64,000 nucleotides of DNA from assembly GCA_023384575.1 (NCBI GenBank), contig JAHDVP010000024.1:1-64000 (forward strand). Reading direction: 5' to 3'. The notes under the pieces are model-generated. The model was not told where the DNA came from and did not search any database. It worked only from the letters and a program-made list of their open reading frames with translations. Below are positions 9,796-18,044 of the stretch, piece after piece (within the stretch, counting starts at the first letter, position 1; every line of letters starts with the position of its first letter). The position numbers and the translations under genes were made by a program. This stretch comes from Acidobacteriota bacterium (lineage in GTDB: Bacteria > Acidobacteriota > Vicinamibacteria > Vicinamibacterales > JAFNAJ01).

Positions 9796-11085
9796 TCAGA
9801 ACCAGACGGCCAGTTGGGCCGCGGGAAACCCCCTGGAGGTTCGCCTCGTGCCGAACCGCCAGTCGTGCTGGTACACGAGCTTCAGTCGAGACCGGCGTGC
9901 CAGCCGGATGCTCCCTCCGGCTTCGACACGCGCGACATCGGCGTCCCAGGACACGGGCACGCCTCCCAGCCGCGTGCCGGTCACGTCCGAGAACACGAGG
10001 CCGTCGACTCGTGCCGCGACGTCGAGTCGCGGGTGGAGCCGGTACCGGACTTCGACGGTGGCGGCAAGGGCGCCGGGCGGCGAGTCGAGAGCGGGCGGTC
10101 CCGCCACGGGCAGCGCCCAGGTCGAGTGGATGACCTCTCCCCGGATGGTGAATCGGTCGAGCGCGAACCCGCCGTCGACGCCGAGTGCCGCCTGTCGTCC
10201 GCCCCTGGCTGGCTCGACCGCATGCGCCGCGCGGCGATCGACGAATTCCCCGCGCGCGGCCGAGACGCCGACGTGCCACGCCGCCGTCGGCCGCCACTGG
10301 ACACGCGCGGCGAGCTGGCGTCCGTCGTTGTTCTCGCGCACACGTGGATCTGACAGGCTGCCGACCGTCAGGCCGACCGCCACCTCGGCTCGTGATGTCG
10401 TCGCGTACACGACGACGCCCGTGTCCCATCGGCTCGTCGACACGATCGGCACGCCGGGACGGGCCGGAGCGCCGGGCGGGATGGCCGCCGGATAGTTCAC
10501 GCGCCAGCCGCGGCCGCGCACGGCGAGCAGGGCGTCGGCCGAGCGTGGCAGCGCATCGGGGCGGATCGTCGACAGGTACTGATAGGCGAGCGGCTGCGAG
10601 ACGAGCGGGTTGGCACTGCCATAGCGCGCACGGGAGAAGGCCCCGAAGACCGGAGGCACCCGGCCACCGACGATCGTGACGGGGCGGGACGCCCACGGCC
10701 GGACACGGGCGTAGAGGGCCGACACCAGGACGCGGTCGAGGTTCTCGAGGCGCACCTCGCCCACCGTCTCGAATCGTGGGGCGACGCGGTACGACAGGCC
10801 GAAGGTAGCCGCCATCAGCCGCAGGGCGTTCTGCTCGTAGTCGGTGTAGTTGAAGAAGTGCGGGTCGTGCGGGCCGATGGTGAGCGTGACGTCGGAGCCG
10901 ACCGCAACTCGTGGTCCGGGGCGCGGCCCGCCTTCGCCTGAGGGCGGGCTCGGGGCGACGAGCGCCTGCCCGAACGTCGACCAGGGCGCCAGCAGGACCA
11001 GGGCGAGCACCGGCGATGCCATCCGCGTGGCACGCCGTGCCCAGGCACCGACTCGCGGCGCCACCTGGGCAATGGGGGCCTGCAT
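9796..11085 (-). CDS. Outer-membrane beta-barrel protein, porin-like
   Basis: A 429-residue protein with an N-terminal export signal (hydrophobic core ASPVLALVLLAPW near 22-35). A long series of amphipathic strands follows, ending in a C-terminal phenylalanine (AQLAVWF), the standard outer-membrane barrel signature. I recognise no named family. It is the first gene of the four-gene operon that continues with the plastocyanin-like protein, sensor kinase and sigma-54 activator. A TATAAT box stands 6 bases before the ATG, so the transcript is probably leaderless. An outer-membrane channel linked to its own sensor suggests uptake or detection of an envelope solute. Confidence 0.75.
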   Translation of the reverse strand: MQAPIAQVAPRVGAWARRATRMASPVLALVLLAPWSTFGQALVAPSPPSGEGGPRPGPRVAVGSDVTLTIGPHDPHFFNYTDYEQNALRLMAATFGLSYRVAPRFETVGEVRLENLDRVLVSALYARVRPWASRPVTIVGGRVPPVFGAFSRARYGSANPLVSQPLAYQYLSTIRPDALPRSADALLAVRGRGWRVNYPAAIPPGAPARPGVPIVSTSRWDTGVVVYATTSRAEVAVGLTVGSLSDPRVRENNDGRQLAARVQWRPTAAWHVGVSAARGEFVDRRAAHAVEPARGGRQAALGVDGGFALDRFTIRGEVIHSTWALPVAGPPALDSPPGALAATVEVRYRLHPRLDVAARVDGLVFSDVTGTRLGGVPVSWDADVARVEAGGSIRLARRSRLKLVYQHDWRFGTRRTSRGFPAAQLAVWF

Positions 11086-11091
11086 GCTCCG

Positions 11092-11097
11092 ATTATA
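11092..11097 (-). promoter_or_regulatory. -10 box TATAAT of a probable leaderless transcript
   Basis: A perfect TATAAT read leftward, with only 6 bases between it and the ATG at 11085. Transcription about 7 bases downstream would start at or next to the start codon. It drives the barrel / plastocyanin-like / kinase / regulator operon. No convincing -35 hexamer was found. Confidence 0.6.
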
Positions 11098-11126
11098 GTG
11101 ACGCCGGAGGGGACGAGGCCCGGAGC

Positions 11127-11169
11127 GGGGTCAGGTCGTGAAGAACGCCACAGGTCAAGACCTGACCCC
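11127..11169. repeat. Palindromic repeat A, copy 2, overlapping a gene end
   Basis: GGGGTCAGGTCGTGAA on the left, and GTCAAGACCTGACCCC on the right. The right arm lies inside the 3' end of the leftward lysozyme-like gene and supplies its last codons and TGA (11155-11157). Confidence 0.85.
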
Positions 11170-11976
11170 ATGGCGGGGATCACCCGGCAGGTACGCGCCG
11201 GTGACGAGGCGATACGCCGCCGAGGTCCTGGGGCCGGGGATGCCGTCGACGCGGACGAAGATGCCCGCGAACGTGTTGAGCCAGCGTTGGAGCTGCTCGG
11301 CGCGCGCCGCGTCGTTCGCGTCGGCCGGGCGGCTCGTCGAGTACCGAACGAGCAGCGGGTCGGTGTCTGGAGCAGGGCGCGGCTGATCCGCGAAGTCGAT
11401 GTGTCCATGCTCCGCGAGACGGCGCAGCAGCACGGCGGCGCCACACTGACCCGAGGTCGCCGTCGGCGAGAACCTCCCGTCGGCGACGTACTTCCCGCTC
11501 GAGTAGTGCTGCGAGAACGACCAGAGGTAGGGCGACCGCACCTCGGGATGGTTCCGGCGATAGCCCCACCCGTTGTACCGCTCGAGCTGATAGAGCGTGC
11601 CCGCGAGGCTCCACTCGGTGCCATGGCCGAGCCTGTGGGAGGACAGCGCGTCGGCCGCGCTCTCCTCCCACGTGAACGGGGGCGAGCCCACGCGTGGTCG
11701 GCCGGCCGGTACCTGCACGGTTCTCGCCGTCAGCGGGTCGCCGTTGTGCAGGTGCCCTGTGAAGCGCAGCGACGATTCCATTGCGTGGATGGCGGCGATG
11801 ACGTGCCACGGCACGCCCGACGCGCGCGCCACCTGCTCGTATCGCGCACGGCTGGCGAGCACGCGCGCCACAAGCGATTCCACGGCGGCGACACGCGCTG
11901 GCCTGATGACGCAGGTCCTGAACAGCTCTGCGTACTCGTGGCGGAGACCCTGGGTGAGCGTGATGGTCGTCGACAT
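11155..11976 (-). CDS. Lysozyme / lytic-transglycosylase-like protein without signal peptide
   Basis: A 273-residue protein. Residues 45-230 look like a goose-lysozyme or transglycosylase-type fold: VPWHVIAAIHAMESS holds the probable catalytic E67, followed by LHNGDPLTARTVQVPAGRP, a conserved stretch in this family. The C-terminal 45 residues (FVRVDGIPGPRTSAAYRLVTG) resemble a peptidoglycan-binding domain. There is no signal peptide or membrane helix, as in phage endolysins, so export would need help. It lies 55 bases after the caspase-like gene in the same direction, with GAGGATC ahead of the ATG, and is probably the last gene of that operon. Its final codons come from repeat A. It could be a cell-wall housekeeping enzyme rather than an operon effector. 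Confidence 0.78.
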   Translation of the reverse strand: MSTTITLTQGLRHEYAELFRTCVIRPARVAAVESLVARVLASRARYEQVARASGVPWHVIAAIHAMESSLRFTGHLHNGDPLTARTVQVPAGRPRVGSPPFTWEESAADALSSHRLGHGTEWSLAGTLYQLERYNGWGYRRNHPEVRSPYLWSFSQHYSSGKYVADGRFSPTATSGQCGAAVLLRRLAEHGHIDFADQPRPAPDTDPLLVRYSTSRPADANDAARAEQLQRWLNTFAGIFVRVDGIPGPRTSAAYRLVTGAYLPGDPRHGVRS

Positions 11977-12031
11977 GTGATCCTCGATGGCGGTTACCCG
12001 GCGGAGAAGTCGTGGACGCGGCGCTGTGAGC

Positions 12032-13504
12032 TCAGCTCGTCATCGCGTCGACCCGGAGACGAGCGGCCGGATCGCCCAGCACCAGATACCCCTGCGCGTC
12101 GTTGTGTTCGACCCAGGCCCGGGCGAGTTCGAGCTCGTCGACCGAGGCGCCCCAGCCGGCCTGCTCGAGCAGGCCCGACAGGTGGGCGGCGAGCGCCGCG
12201 TAGCGCAGGTTGAAGTCGTGCACCGCGTGCCCCACGGGCTGACCTGCCGCGAGGCGATCCAGCGTGTTGCGGAACGGCAGCAGTTGGGCGCCGGCACCCG
12301 GCGTGCCGATCGAGTAGCCCCAGGCCCGCTCGACGTGGCCGATCACGGCCAGCGCGCCTCCGCCCGGGTGCGCGAGCAGGCGCCGCGGGAGGGCGGCGAG
12401 GAACGGCCGCTCGGCGATCGGGCGTGGTGGCACGCCCTTCTCGTGCACGAACCGGTCGTGCCCGGGCGTGCCGGCGCCGTAACAGGCGAAGAGAAACGCG
12501 ACGAGGCCGTGACAGGATGCCTCGTCGGGCACGTCGGCGGCGGCGAGGTAGTCGGCCGGCGCGGGCGGCGCAAACGGCTGCCAGTCCTGACAGATGAGCG
12601 CGCCCTGCTCCGCGAACTGCCTGGCGTCGGGATCGCGCCAGCCCATGCCGTGGGTCGCCGTGAAGAGCAGCGCCGGCGGCTTGTGCGTCGCGCCCGAGCA
12701 CAGCGCCTCGAGCAGCGCCGCCTTCGTGGCGTGTCCCGCCAGTCGCGTCTGCACCTCGAACCCGCCGACCGGCGCCGACGACAGCGGCGCGACGAGCTGC
12801 CGGGCGGAGAGCGCGGTGGCCTGGTCGCCCTCGTGCTCCGTCGCGAAGAAGCAGGCCGTCGGACCGTTCGGGGCCGTTGCCGCGGTCTCGTACGCCACGA
12901 CGCTCTGCGCGTACTGCGCGTATTCCGCGGGAGAGTCGAAGTGCAGGCACCCGACGGCGTACTCGACGTCGAGCTGGTGACAGAGCGGGAACGGCAGGCG
13001 CTCCGGGCCGCCGACGAGCAGGAGATAGTAGGGCACCTTCTCCGGCACGACGTTGCCCGCGCCCACGCCGTGCGCGGCAAGCCAGCCCGTCCACGACTGG
13101 CCCGTTGAGTAGGTCAGCACGTGACAGCGCCCGGCGCCCGCCAACCCGCGCCGGTGCTCGATGAGCGGTTCGAGCGCGCGCTTCACCTCGTCGCGCTCCT
13201 GGTCGTGGAAGACGATGGCCCACCCGGCCTGCGCCACCGACGCCGGGTCGACGCCGAAGGGGAGGCCGAGCGATGGCTGCGTCAACCGGCGCCAGAGCCC
13301 CTTCAACCAGCGGGTCACCGCGGGGTCGGGCGGGTCGGCGACGAGGCCCGAGGGGCGGTCGGCCGTAGGCACGGCCTCGCCTCGCGCCAGCCGCGCGACG
13401 TCGGGTACGCCAAGCGGCGCCACGAGGTACGCGCCCGTCTTGGCGTCGATCCCGTTGAGACACCACGACTGGCGGTCGGATCCGCTGGGCCGCGTCTCGG
13501 GCAT
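12032..13504 (-). CDS. C25/caspase-like cysteine protease of a conflict-type operon
   Basis: A 490-residue protein without signal or membrane segments. The central part has the caspase-clan layout: a strand followed by His285 in FTATHGMGW and a strand followed by Cys341 in FLFACYGAGTP. The flanking motifs VPYYLLLVGGPERLPF (about 157-172) and the C-terminal GYLVLGDPAARL are typical of C25/CHAT-like peptidases. It starts 3 bases after the stop of the nSTAND gene, so translation is coupled. In known bacterial systems, STAND ATPases activate such proteases. Here it is probably the soluble protease arm downstream of the WD40 sensor. Substrates cannot be inferred from sequence. Confidence 0.8.
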   Translation of the reverse strand: MPETRPSGSDRQSWCLNGIDAKTGAYLVAPLGVPDVARLARGEAVPTADRPSGLVADPPDPAVTRWLKGLWRRLTQPSLGLPFGVDPASVAQAGWAIVFHDQERDEVKRALEPLIEHRRGLAGAGRCHVLTYSTGQSWTGWLAAHGVGAGNVVPEKVPYYLLLVGGPERLPFPLCHQLDVEYAVGCLHFDSPAEYAQYAQSVVAYETAATAPNGPTACFFATEHEGDQATALSARQLVAPLSSAPVGGFEVQTRLAGHATKAALLEALCSGATHKPPALLFTATHGMGWRDPDARQFAEQGALICQDWQPFAPPAPADYLAAADVPDEASCHGLVAFLFACYGAGTPGHDRFVHEKGVPPRPIAERPFLAALPRRLLAHPGGGALAVIGHVERAWGYSIGTPGAGAQLLPFRNTLDRLAAGQPVGHAVHDFNLRYAALAAHLSGLLEQAGWGASVDELELARAWVEHNDAQGYLVLGDPAARLRVDAMTS

Positions 13505-13507
13505 GAC

Positions 13508-16500
13508 CTATGGGACGGTGGGCGCGGCTCGCGCCGGAAGCGCGAGGCTGCGCGAGGGGAACCGGCATTCGGCCTGGTGCTGCGCCGCGATGCGCTCGTA
13601 CTCGTCACGGCTCCGGCGCCACTCGTCGTGCGTCAGCACGCGAAGGCGGCCCGCCTCATCGTAGTCGGCGCCCGTCAGCGCGCGTACCACCGTGGGCAGC
13701 GCTTCGAGGGCGAAGTCGTAGTCGGCGCTGATGTCCCACCGCTTGTAGTGGCCGCCGGTTGCACCGTCGGCCGAGCCATCGCCCCACGACAGGATCGCCT
13801 GTTCACGCGACGTGAAGAACGCCCCCGCGAGCGGGCCGTGACGCATGGGTGGCGCCACCCGGCCGCCGTCGGTTGACGACCACAGGTGGACGACCCCGTC
13901 CTCGGTCCACGTGAGGAACCACTCGCCGCTGCCGGTCGTCTGGACGCCTCGAATCGGCGCCGAGTGCCGCAGGGGCTCGAAGGCGAGCTCGCCCGTCACG
14001 AGCCACAGCCGAACGGTGCCGTCGGCGCGCCATGTCAGGACGCCCTGCCTGTGGGCGTTCCACAGCGCCCCGGCGATCTCGCCGCCGTCGTCGACCCGAC
14101 GCAGAATGGCCCCGTCGCGCACGTTGGCGACGACGATCGCGCCCTCGCGCGTCCACGCCACGAGGCGTCGCCCCCCGTCGACGAGCACGGCGCGCAGGAT
14201 CGCGCCCGGCACCTCGAGGGCCGGCCCGGCCGGCTGACCGCTGTCGGCGCGCCACGCCCTGACCCACGAGCGGCCAGGCCAGCGGGTGTCGGGTCCCCAA
14301 CTGACCACGTAGGCGTCGTCGGTCTCGGCGCTGAACTCGGCGGCGAGCGCCGCCGTGTGCACCGGGGGCGTCGAGACGGCCGCGATGTCGCCCCGCGGAA
14401 CGGTGTTGCCGCCCACGAGGATCGCGACGAGGCCGGCGTCGCTGACGCGCCACAGGTAGGCATCGCCTCCGCCCCAGGTGACCGCGAGGCTTCCGTCGCC
14501 GTTGAACGCGCCGCCTTCGAAGGTGGGCGCGGCGTCGGGGTCGAGCCGTTCCACCGCGGCCGCCTGAACCGTCGAGGCGAGCGCGTCGTGTCGCACGACC
14601 AGTGGGGTGCCCTCTGCGGCGCCCCTCGTCCACAGCCAGCCTTCGTCGAGCGTGTCCAGGATCAGCGTGGTCTGCCCATCGGGGCTCAGCACCACGGCGG
14701 CGGGTTCGATCGCGAGCCGCTCCGGGCCTCGACTCGGCGCGTCGGGGCTGAAATCCCAGACCGCGAGCGTCGCCGTCGACACAGGCGGGGCGTCGCCGAT
14801 GCCAGCGTCGAATGGGGCCGGCGTCGCGTCCTGCCACCACGCGGCGCACCGAAGCCCGTCGGCGCTCATCGTCATGTCGACCACGCGCTGCGTCGGGTCG
14901 GCGGCGCGCGACCAGACCTCGCGCCAGCCATCGACGTGCCTGACCGAGATCGCGCCGTCCTTCGTCCAGGCGGCCACCACGTCGCCCGCGACGCTCGCCC
15001 GCACGTCGCCAAGGGGCGCCTCGTCGGTGTGGTCCCATTCAGGCCAGCCGTCGCGCGAGATCCACCATCGCCTGACGTGTCCGTCGTCGCCCCAGCCAGT
15101 GACCCCGCCGGCACCGTCGAACGCCAGGCCGACGATGCGGCCGAGGGCCAGTTCGAACGGCCCCGACGCGACATCGTCGAGCCTCCAGACGCGGGCACGG
15201 TGGTCGTCGCCCCACGTCGCGGCGAGACGGTCGTCGACCGCGCAGCGGCTGCCGCGAATGGTGGCCTGGTGCGGCAGCGCGAGCGAAGCGGTTGGCTGGT
15301 CGAGGTCCCACACGCGAGCGAGGCCGCCGAAGCTCCAGGCGAGGACGCGACGCGGGCCGCACCACTCGGCACCGACCAGGCGCCCGTCGTGGCGCCACGG
15401 CAGCGGCGTGAGCGGCCGACCCGACGTCGCCTCCCACACGCGGATGGTGCGATCGTCGCCCCAGGTGAGCACCTCGTGACGGACGACATCCGGGTTCCAA
15501 CGCACGCCGACGATGGGGCCGTCGTGCGTCAGGTCCGGCGCGGTCGGTGCTCCGGTGGCGGCACTGCGGATGCGCACCGCGCCCTGGCTCCACGTCGCGA
15601 CGAAACGCCCGTCGGGCGAATACGCCGCGCCGTCGAGCGACTCGCCGGCCTGGTCGAACCGGACCGCCTGGCCCGCGGTGGTCCAGAGCGACGCGGTCGC
15701 GTCGCGGCCCCACGTCACCAGGCTGCTGTCGTCGGGGCTGAAGACCGCGTCGACGATCCCCCGCTCGTGCGCGATCGCGAGCCCGAGCGGGCGGGCGTCC
15801 GACGCCTGGCGCACGGTGGCCGTGGCGAGGGCGCTGTAATAGCCGCCGTTGGCGTCGGGCTCGCCCCACGACACGAGCAGGCGGCCGCTCGGGCTGAAGA
15901 CCGCCCGAGGGCCGGGACCATCGTGCCAGGCCTCGCCGATGCGATCGCCGTCCGACGTCCAGAGTTGCAGTTCACCCAGGGCATCGAGCGTCACCAGGCG
16001 GTCGTCGCTGGGGCTGACCACGGCGTCGACCACGTTGGGCACGTCCATCGCGACCGGGCTCGAGTCGTCGGCCACCGGCCACACCCGGACGACGCCCGCG
16101 CCCCAGGTCACGAGGACGCCACCGCCGGGGCTGAAGCGTCGACCGACGAGGCCGGCGTGCGCGATGGCGCGCGCAGGGCGTGCCACGCGGGTGGTGACGA
16201 GCCGGAGGCGATCGGCGGCCTCGTGGACGACCACGAGCGCGGCGTCATCCGACGCGAGCGGGGCAAGCTGTCCTTCGAAGCGGACCGCCGGTGGCTGGTC
16301 GTCGACCAGACGGGCGTCGAGCCGGCGCTGGAGGTTGAAGACGACCGCGCGTTTCAGCGTGTCCTCGGCGCGCGCCTCGGCCTCTGCCGCCCCGCGGCCG
16401 AGCAGCCGGGCGAGCGTCAGCACGACGTGCTGGTCTTTCTCACCACCGATGCGCGCGAGCAGGTGAAGGGCCTCGAGGGAGCTTCCCCGGTCGAGCGCCT

Positions 16501-18040
16501 CCTGCGCCCGCAGCCACAGGGCGCGCACGAGCTGCTGGTGCGTGTCGTGACGGTCGAGCACGGCGCGCCACACGGTTGCGAGGGCGACGACCAGTAACAG
16601 TGCCACCGCCACGCCGGCGTACTGCCACCGCCGCTTCTGCTGGCGGGCGACGATCGCCTGCTCGGCGGCCACGCAGGCTTCGAGGTACTCACGTTGCTCT
16701 GGCGTGACCGCGTGGGGGTTGGCGTCGACCCAGGTGCGGACCTCTCTGAGCGCCACGCCCTGCAGCAGCGTCTGCCGATCCTGCCCGGCGGGCGACGCCA
16801 GCCACTTGATCGTGGCCTGCTGGAGCAGCGGATGGCCGTAGGTGGCCTCCCAGTGCTCGTTGGCCCGCAGCACGGGATCGATGAGGCGGTCGTGCACGAG
16901 CTCGTACCACACGCCCCCGCGGGCCTGTTCCGCCCTGATGACGTGCCGGTTCTCGAGCGCCTCGACGATGGCGTTGGGCAGTCCGCCGGTGTGGGTGGCG
17001 CCCCGATCGACGCGCGCGCGGATGCCGCTGCGTGTGACCAGCGTCTGGCTGAAGAACGCGCGTACCTGGGCCTCGGGCACGCCGAAGGCCCGGAGGGCCG
17101 GGTCGTCGCCGAGGCTCGCGATCGCGGCTTCGTAGAACGTCTCGAGCACGCGATCGACGTTGCCGAACTGTTGGACCTGCTCGGCCGTGATCGTCGCGCC
17201 CGGGGCGTCGCGCAGGTTTTCCCACAACTGCCAGCAGACCACCTGGAGCTGCACCGGTTCGACGTGCTCACCGAGCACCCGTTCCTCCCGGCCGGCTTCG
17301 TGTTCGAGCGACAGCTCGTCGACGAGCGTCCGGGCTGCGTCCTCGTCGAAGGGGCGGCCTGCGAGGCGCGCGGGCTCCGTGACCGCGATCGTGGCGGCCT
17401 CGCGACCGAGGCGTCTCATGTGGAAGTACCCGCGCAACCGGCCCGTCATCACGTCGCGGTAGTCGCGGATGCCGGCCAGGTGGTCCTCGCGGAGGGCGAG
17501 CACGATCGAGAGGCGCGAATCGCGGTCGAGCGCGTCCTGCAGCTGCACGAAGACGTCCCGGCGCCGGTCTCGAGCCTCCGGGAAGGTCGTCAGCACCTCC
17601 TCGAACTGATCGATCACGAGCAGGCGCGGCCGCACGCCGCCGAGCTCGCGCGTGGCGCGCGGCAGGGCCGCGAGGTAATCGGCGAGCTGGAGGTCGCCCG
17701 CGGTGGGTGGCGCCCCCGGGAACACGGCGAGCCATGTGAGCAGGTTGAAGATGTACGGGTTGGCCCCGCCGGGCGAGGTGGCGGGCGTCAGCGTGCGTCC
17801 GACCCGGGCCACCGGCAGGACCTCGAACCCGATGTCGTCGGCCTTCATGTCGGGCACGAGGCGCGCGTGGAGGAGCGACGTCTTGCCCGCCCCGGACTCC
17901 GCACAGAACAGCACGACCGGGTTGCCGTAGATGGCGTCGATCAGCTGTTCGACCTCGTCGTCGCGCCCGAAGAAGCGGTGGCGGTCGGCGGCCGAGAAGG
18001 GGACGGGACCCACGTAGGGGTTGGGGGCGTGGGTGGGCAT
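13508..18040 (-). CDS. nSTAND1-type ATPase with membrane helix and WD40 repeats
   Basis: A 1510-residue signalling ATPase. Residues 8-30 carry the nSTAND1 entry motif (NPYVGPVPFSAADRHRFFGR). Walker A ESGAGKTS is at 48-55 and Walker B LLVIDQFEE at 140-148. A helical/winged region follows to about 460, then a transmembrane helix at about 473-493, then about twenty WD40-like repeats (recurring TWGDD-type blades) to the C-terminus. The layout predicts a ligand- or threat-sensing propeller that releases the ATPase to assemble an effector platform at the membrane. CAGGAG precedes the ATG, 4 bases after the CHAT-SIR2 stop. Related STAND proteins work in antiphage defence and programmed death. The function here is inferred from neighbours. 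Confidence 0.9.
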   Translation of the reverse strand: MPTHAPNPYVGPVPFSAADRHRFFGRDDEVEQLIDAIYGNPVVLFCAESGAGKTSLLHARLVPDMKADDIGFEVLPVARVGRTLTPATSPGGANPYIFNLLTWLAVFPGAPPTAGDLQLADYLAALPRATRELGGVRPRLLVIDQFEEVLTTFPEARDRRRDVFVQLQDALDRDSRLSIVLALREDHLAGIRDYRDVMTGRLRGYFHMRRLGREAATIAVTEPARLAGRPFDEDAARTLVDELSLEHEAGREERVLGEHVEPVQLQVVCWQLWENLRDAPGATITAEQVQQFGNVDRVLETFYEAAIASLGDDPALRAFGVPEAQVRAFFSQTLVTRSGIRARVDRGATHTGGLPNAIVEALENRHVIRAEQARGGVWYELVHDRLIDPVLRANEHWEATYGHPLLQQATIKWLASPAGQDRQTLLQGVALREVRTWVDANPHAVTPEQREYLEACVAAEQAIVARQQKRRWQYAGVAVALLLVVALATVWRAVLDRHDTHQQLVRALWLRAQEALDRGSSLEALHLLARIGGEKDQHVVLTLARLLGRGAAEAEARAEDTLKRAVVFNLQRRLDARLVDDQPPAVRFEGQLAPLASDDAALVVVHEAADRLRLVTTRVARPARAIAHAGLVGRRFSPGGGVLVTWGAGVVRVWPVADDSSPVAMDVPNVVDAVVSPSDDRLVTLDALGELQLWTSDGDRIGEAWHDGPGPRAVFSPSGRLLVSWGEPDANGGYYSALATATVRQASDARPLGLAIAHERGIVDAVFSPDDSSLVTWGRDATASLWTTAGQAVRFDQAGESLDGAAYSPDGRFVATWSQGAVRIRSAATGAPTAPDLTHDGPIVGVRWNPDVVRHEVLTWGDDRTIRVWEATSGRPLTPLPWRHDGRLVGAEWCGPRRVLAWSFGGLARVWDLDQPTASLALPHQATIRGSRCAVDDRLAATWGDDHRARVWRLDDVASGPFELALGRIVGLAFDGAGGVTGWGDDGHVRRWWISRDGWPEWDHTDEAPLGDVRASVAGDVVAAWTKDGAISVRHVDGWREVWSRAADPTQRVVDMTMSADGLRCAAWWQDATPAPFDAGIGDAPPVSTATLAVWDFSPDAPSRGPERLAIEPAAVVLSPDGQTTLILDTLDEGWLWTRGAAEGTPLVVRHDALASTVQAAAVERLDPDAAPTFEGGAFNGDGSLAVTWGGGDAYLWRVSDAGLVAILVGGNTVPRGDIAAVSTPPVHTAALAAEFSAETDDAYVVSWGPDTRWPGRSWVRAWRADSGQPAGPALEVPGAILRAVLVDGGRRLVAWTREGAIVVANVRDGAILRRVDDGGEIAGALWNAHRQGVLTWRADGTVRLWLVTGELAFEPLRHSAPIRGVQTTGSGEWFLTWTEDGVVHLWSSTDGGRVAPPMRHGPLAGAFFTSREQAILSWGDGSADGATGGHYKRWDISADYDFALEALPTVVRALTGADYDEAGRLRVLTHDEWRRSRDEYERIAAQHQAECRFPSRSLALPARAAPTVP

Positions 18041-18044
18041 CGAC

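Noticed and set aside
13886-16597. Long plus-strand open frame opposite the WD40 region
   Set aside because: It is an antisense shadow of the repetitive, GC-rich WD40-coding strand with no domain or ribosome site.
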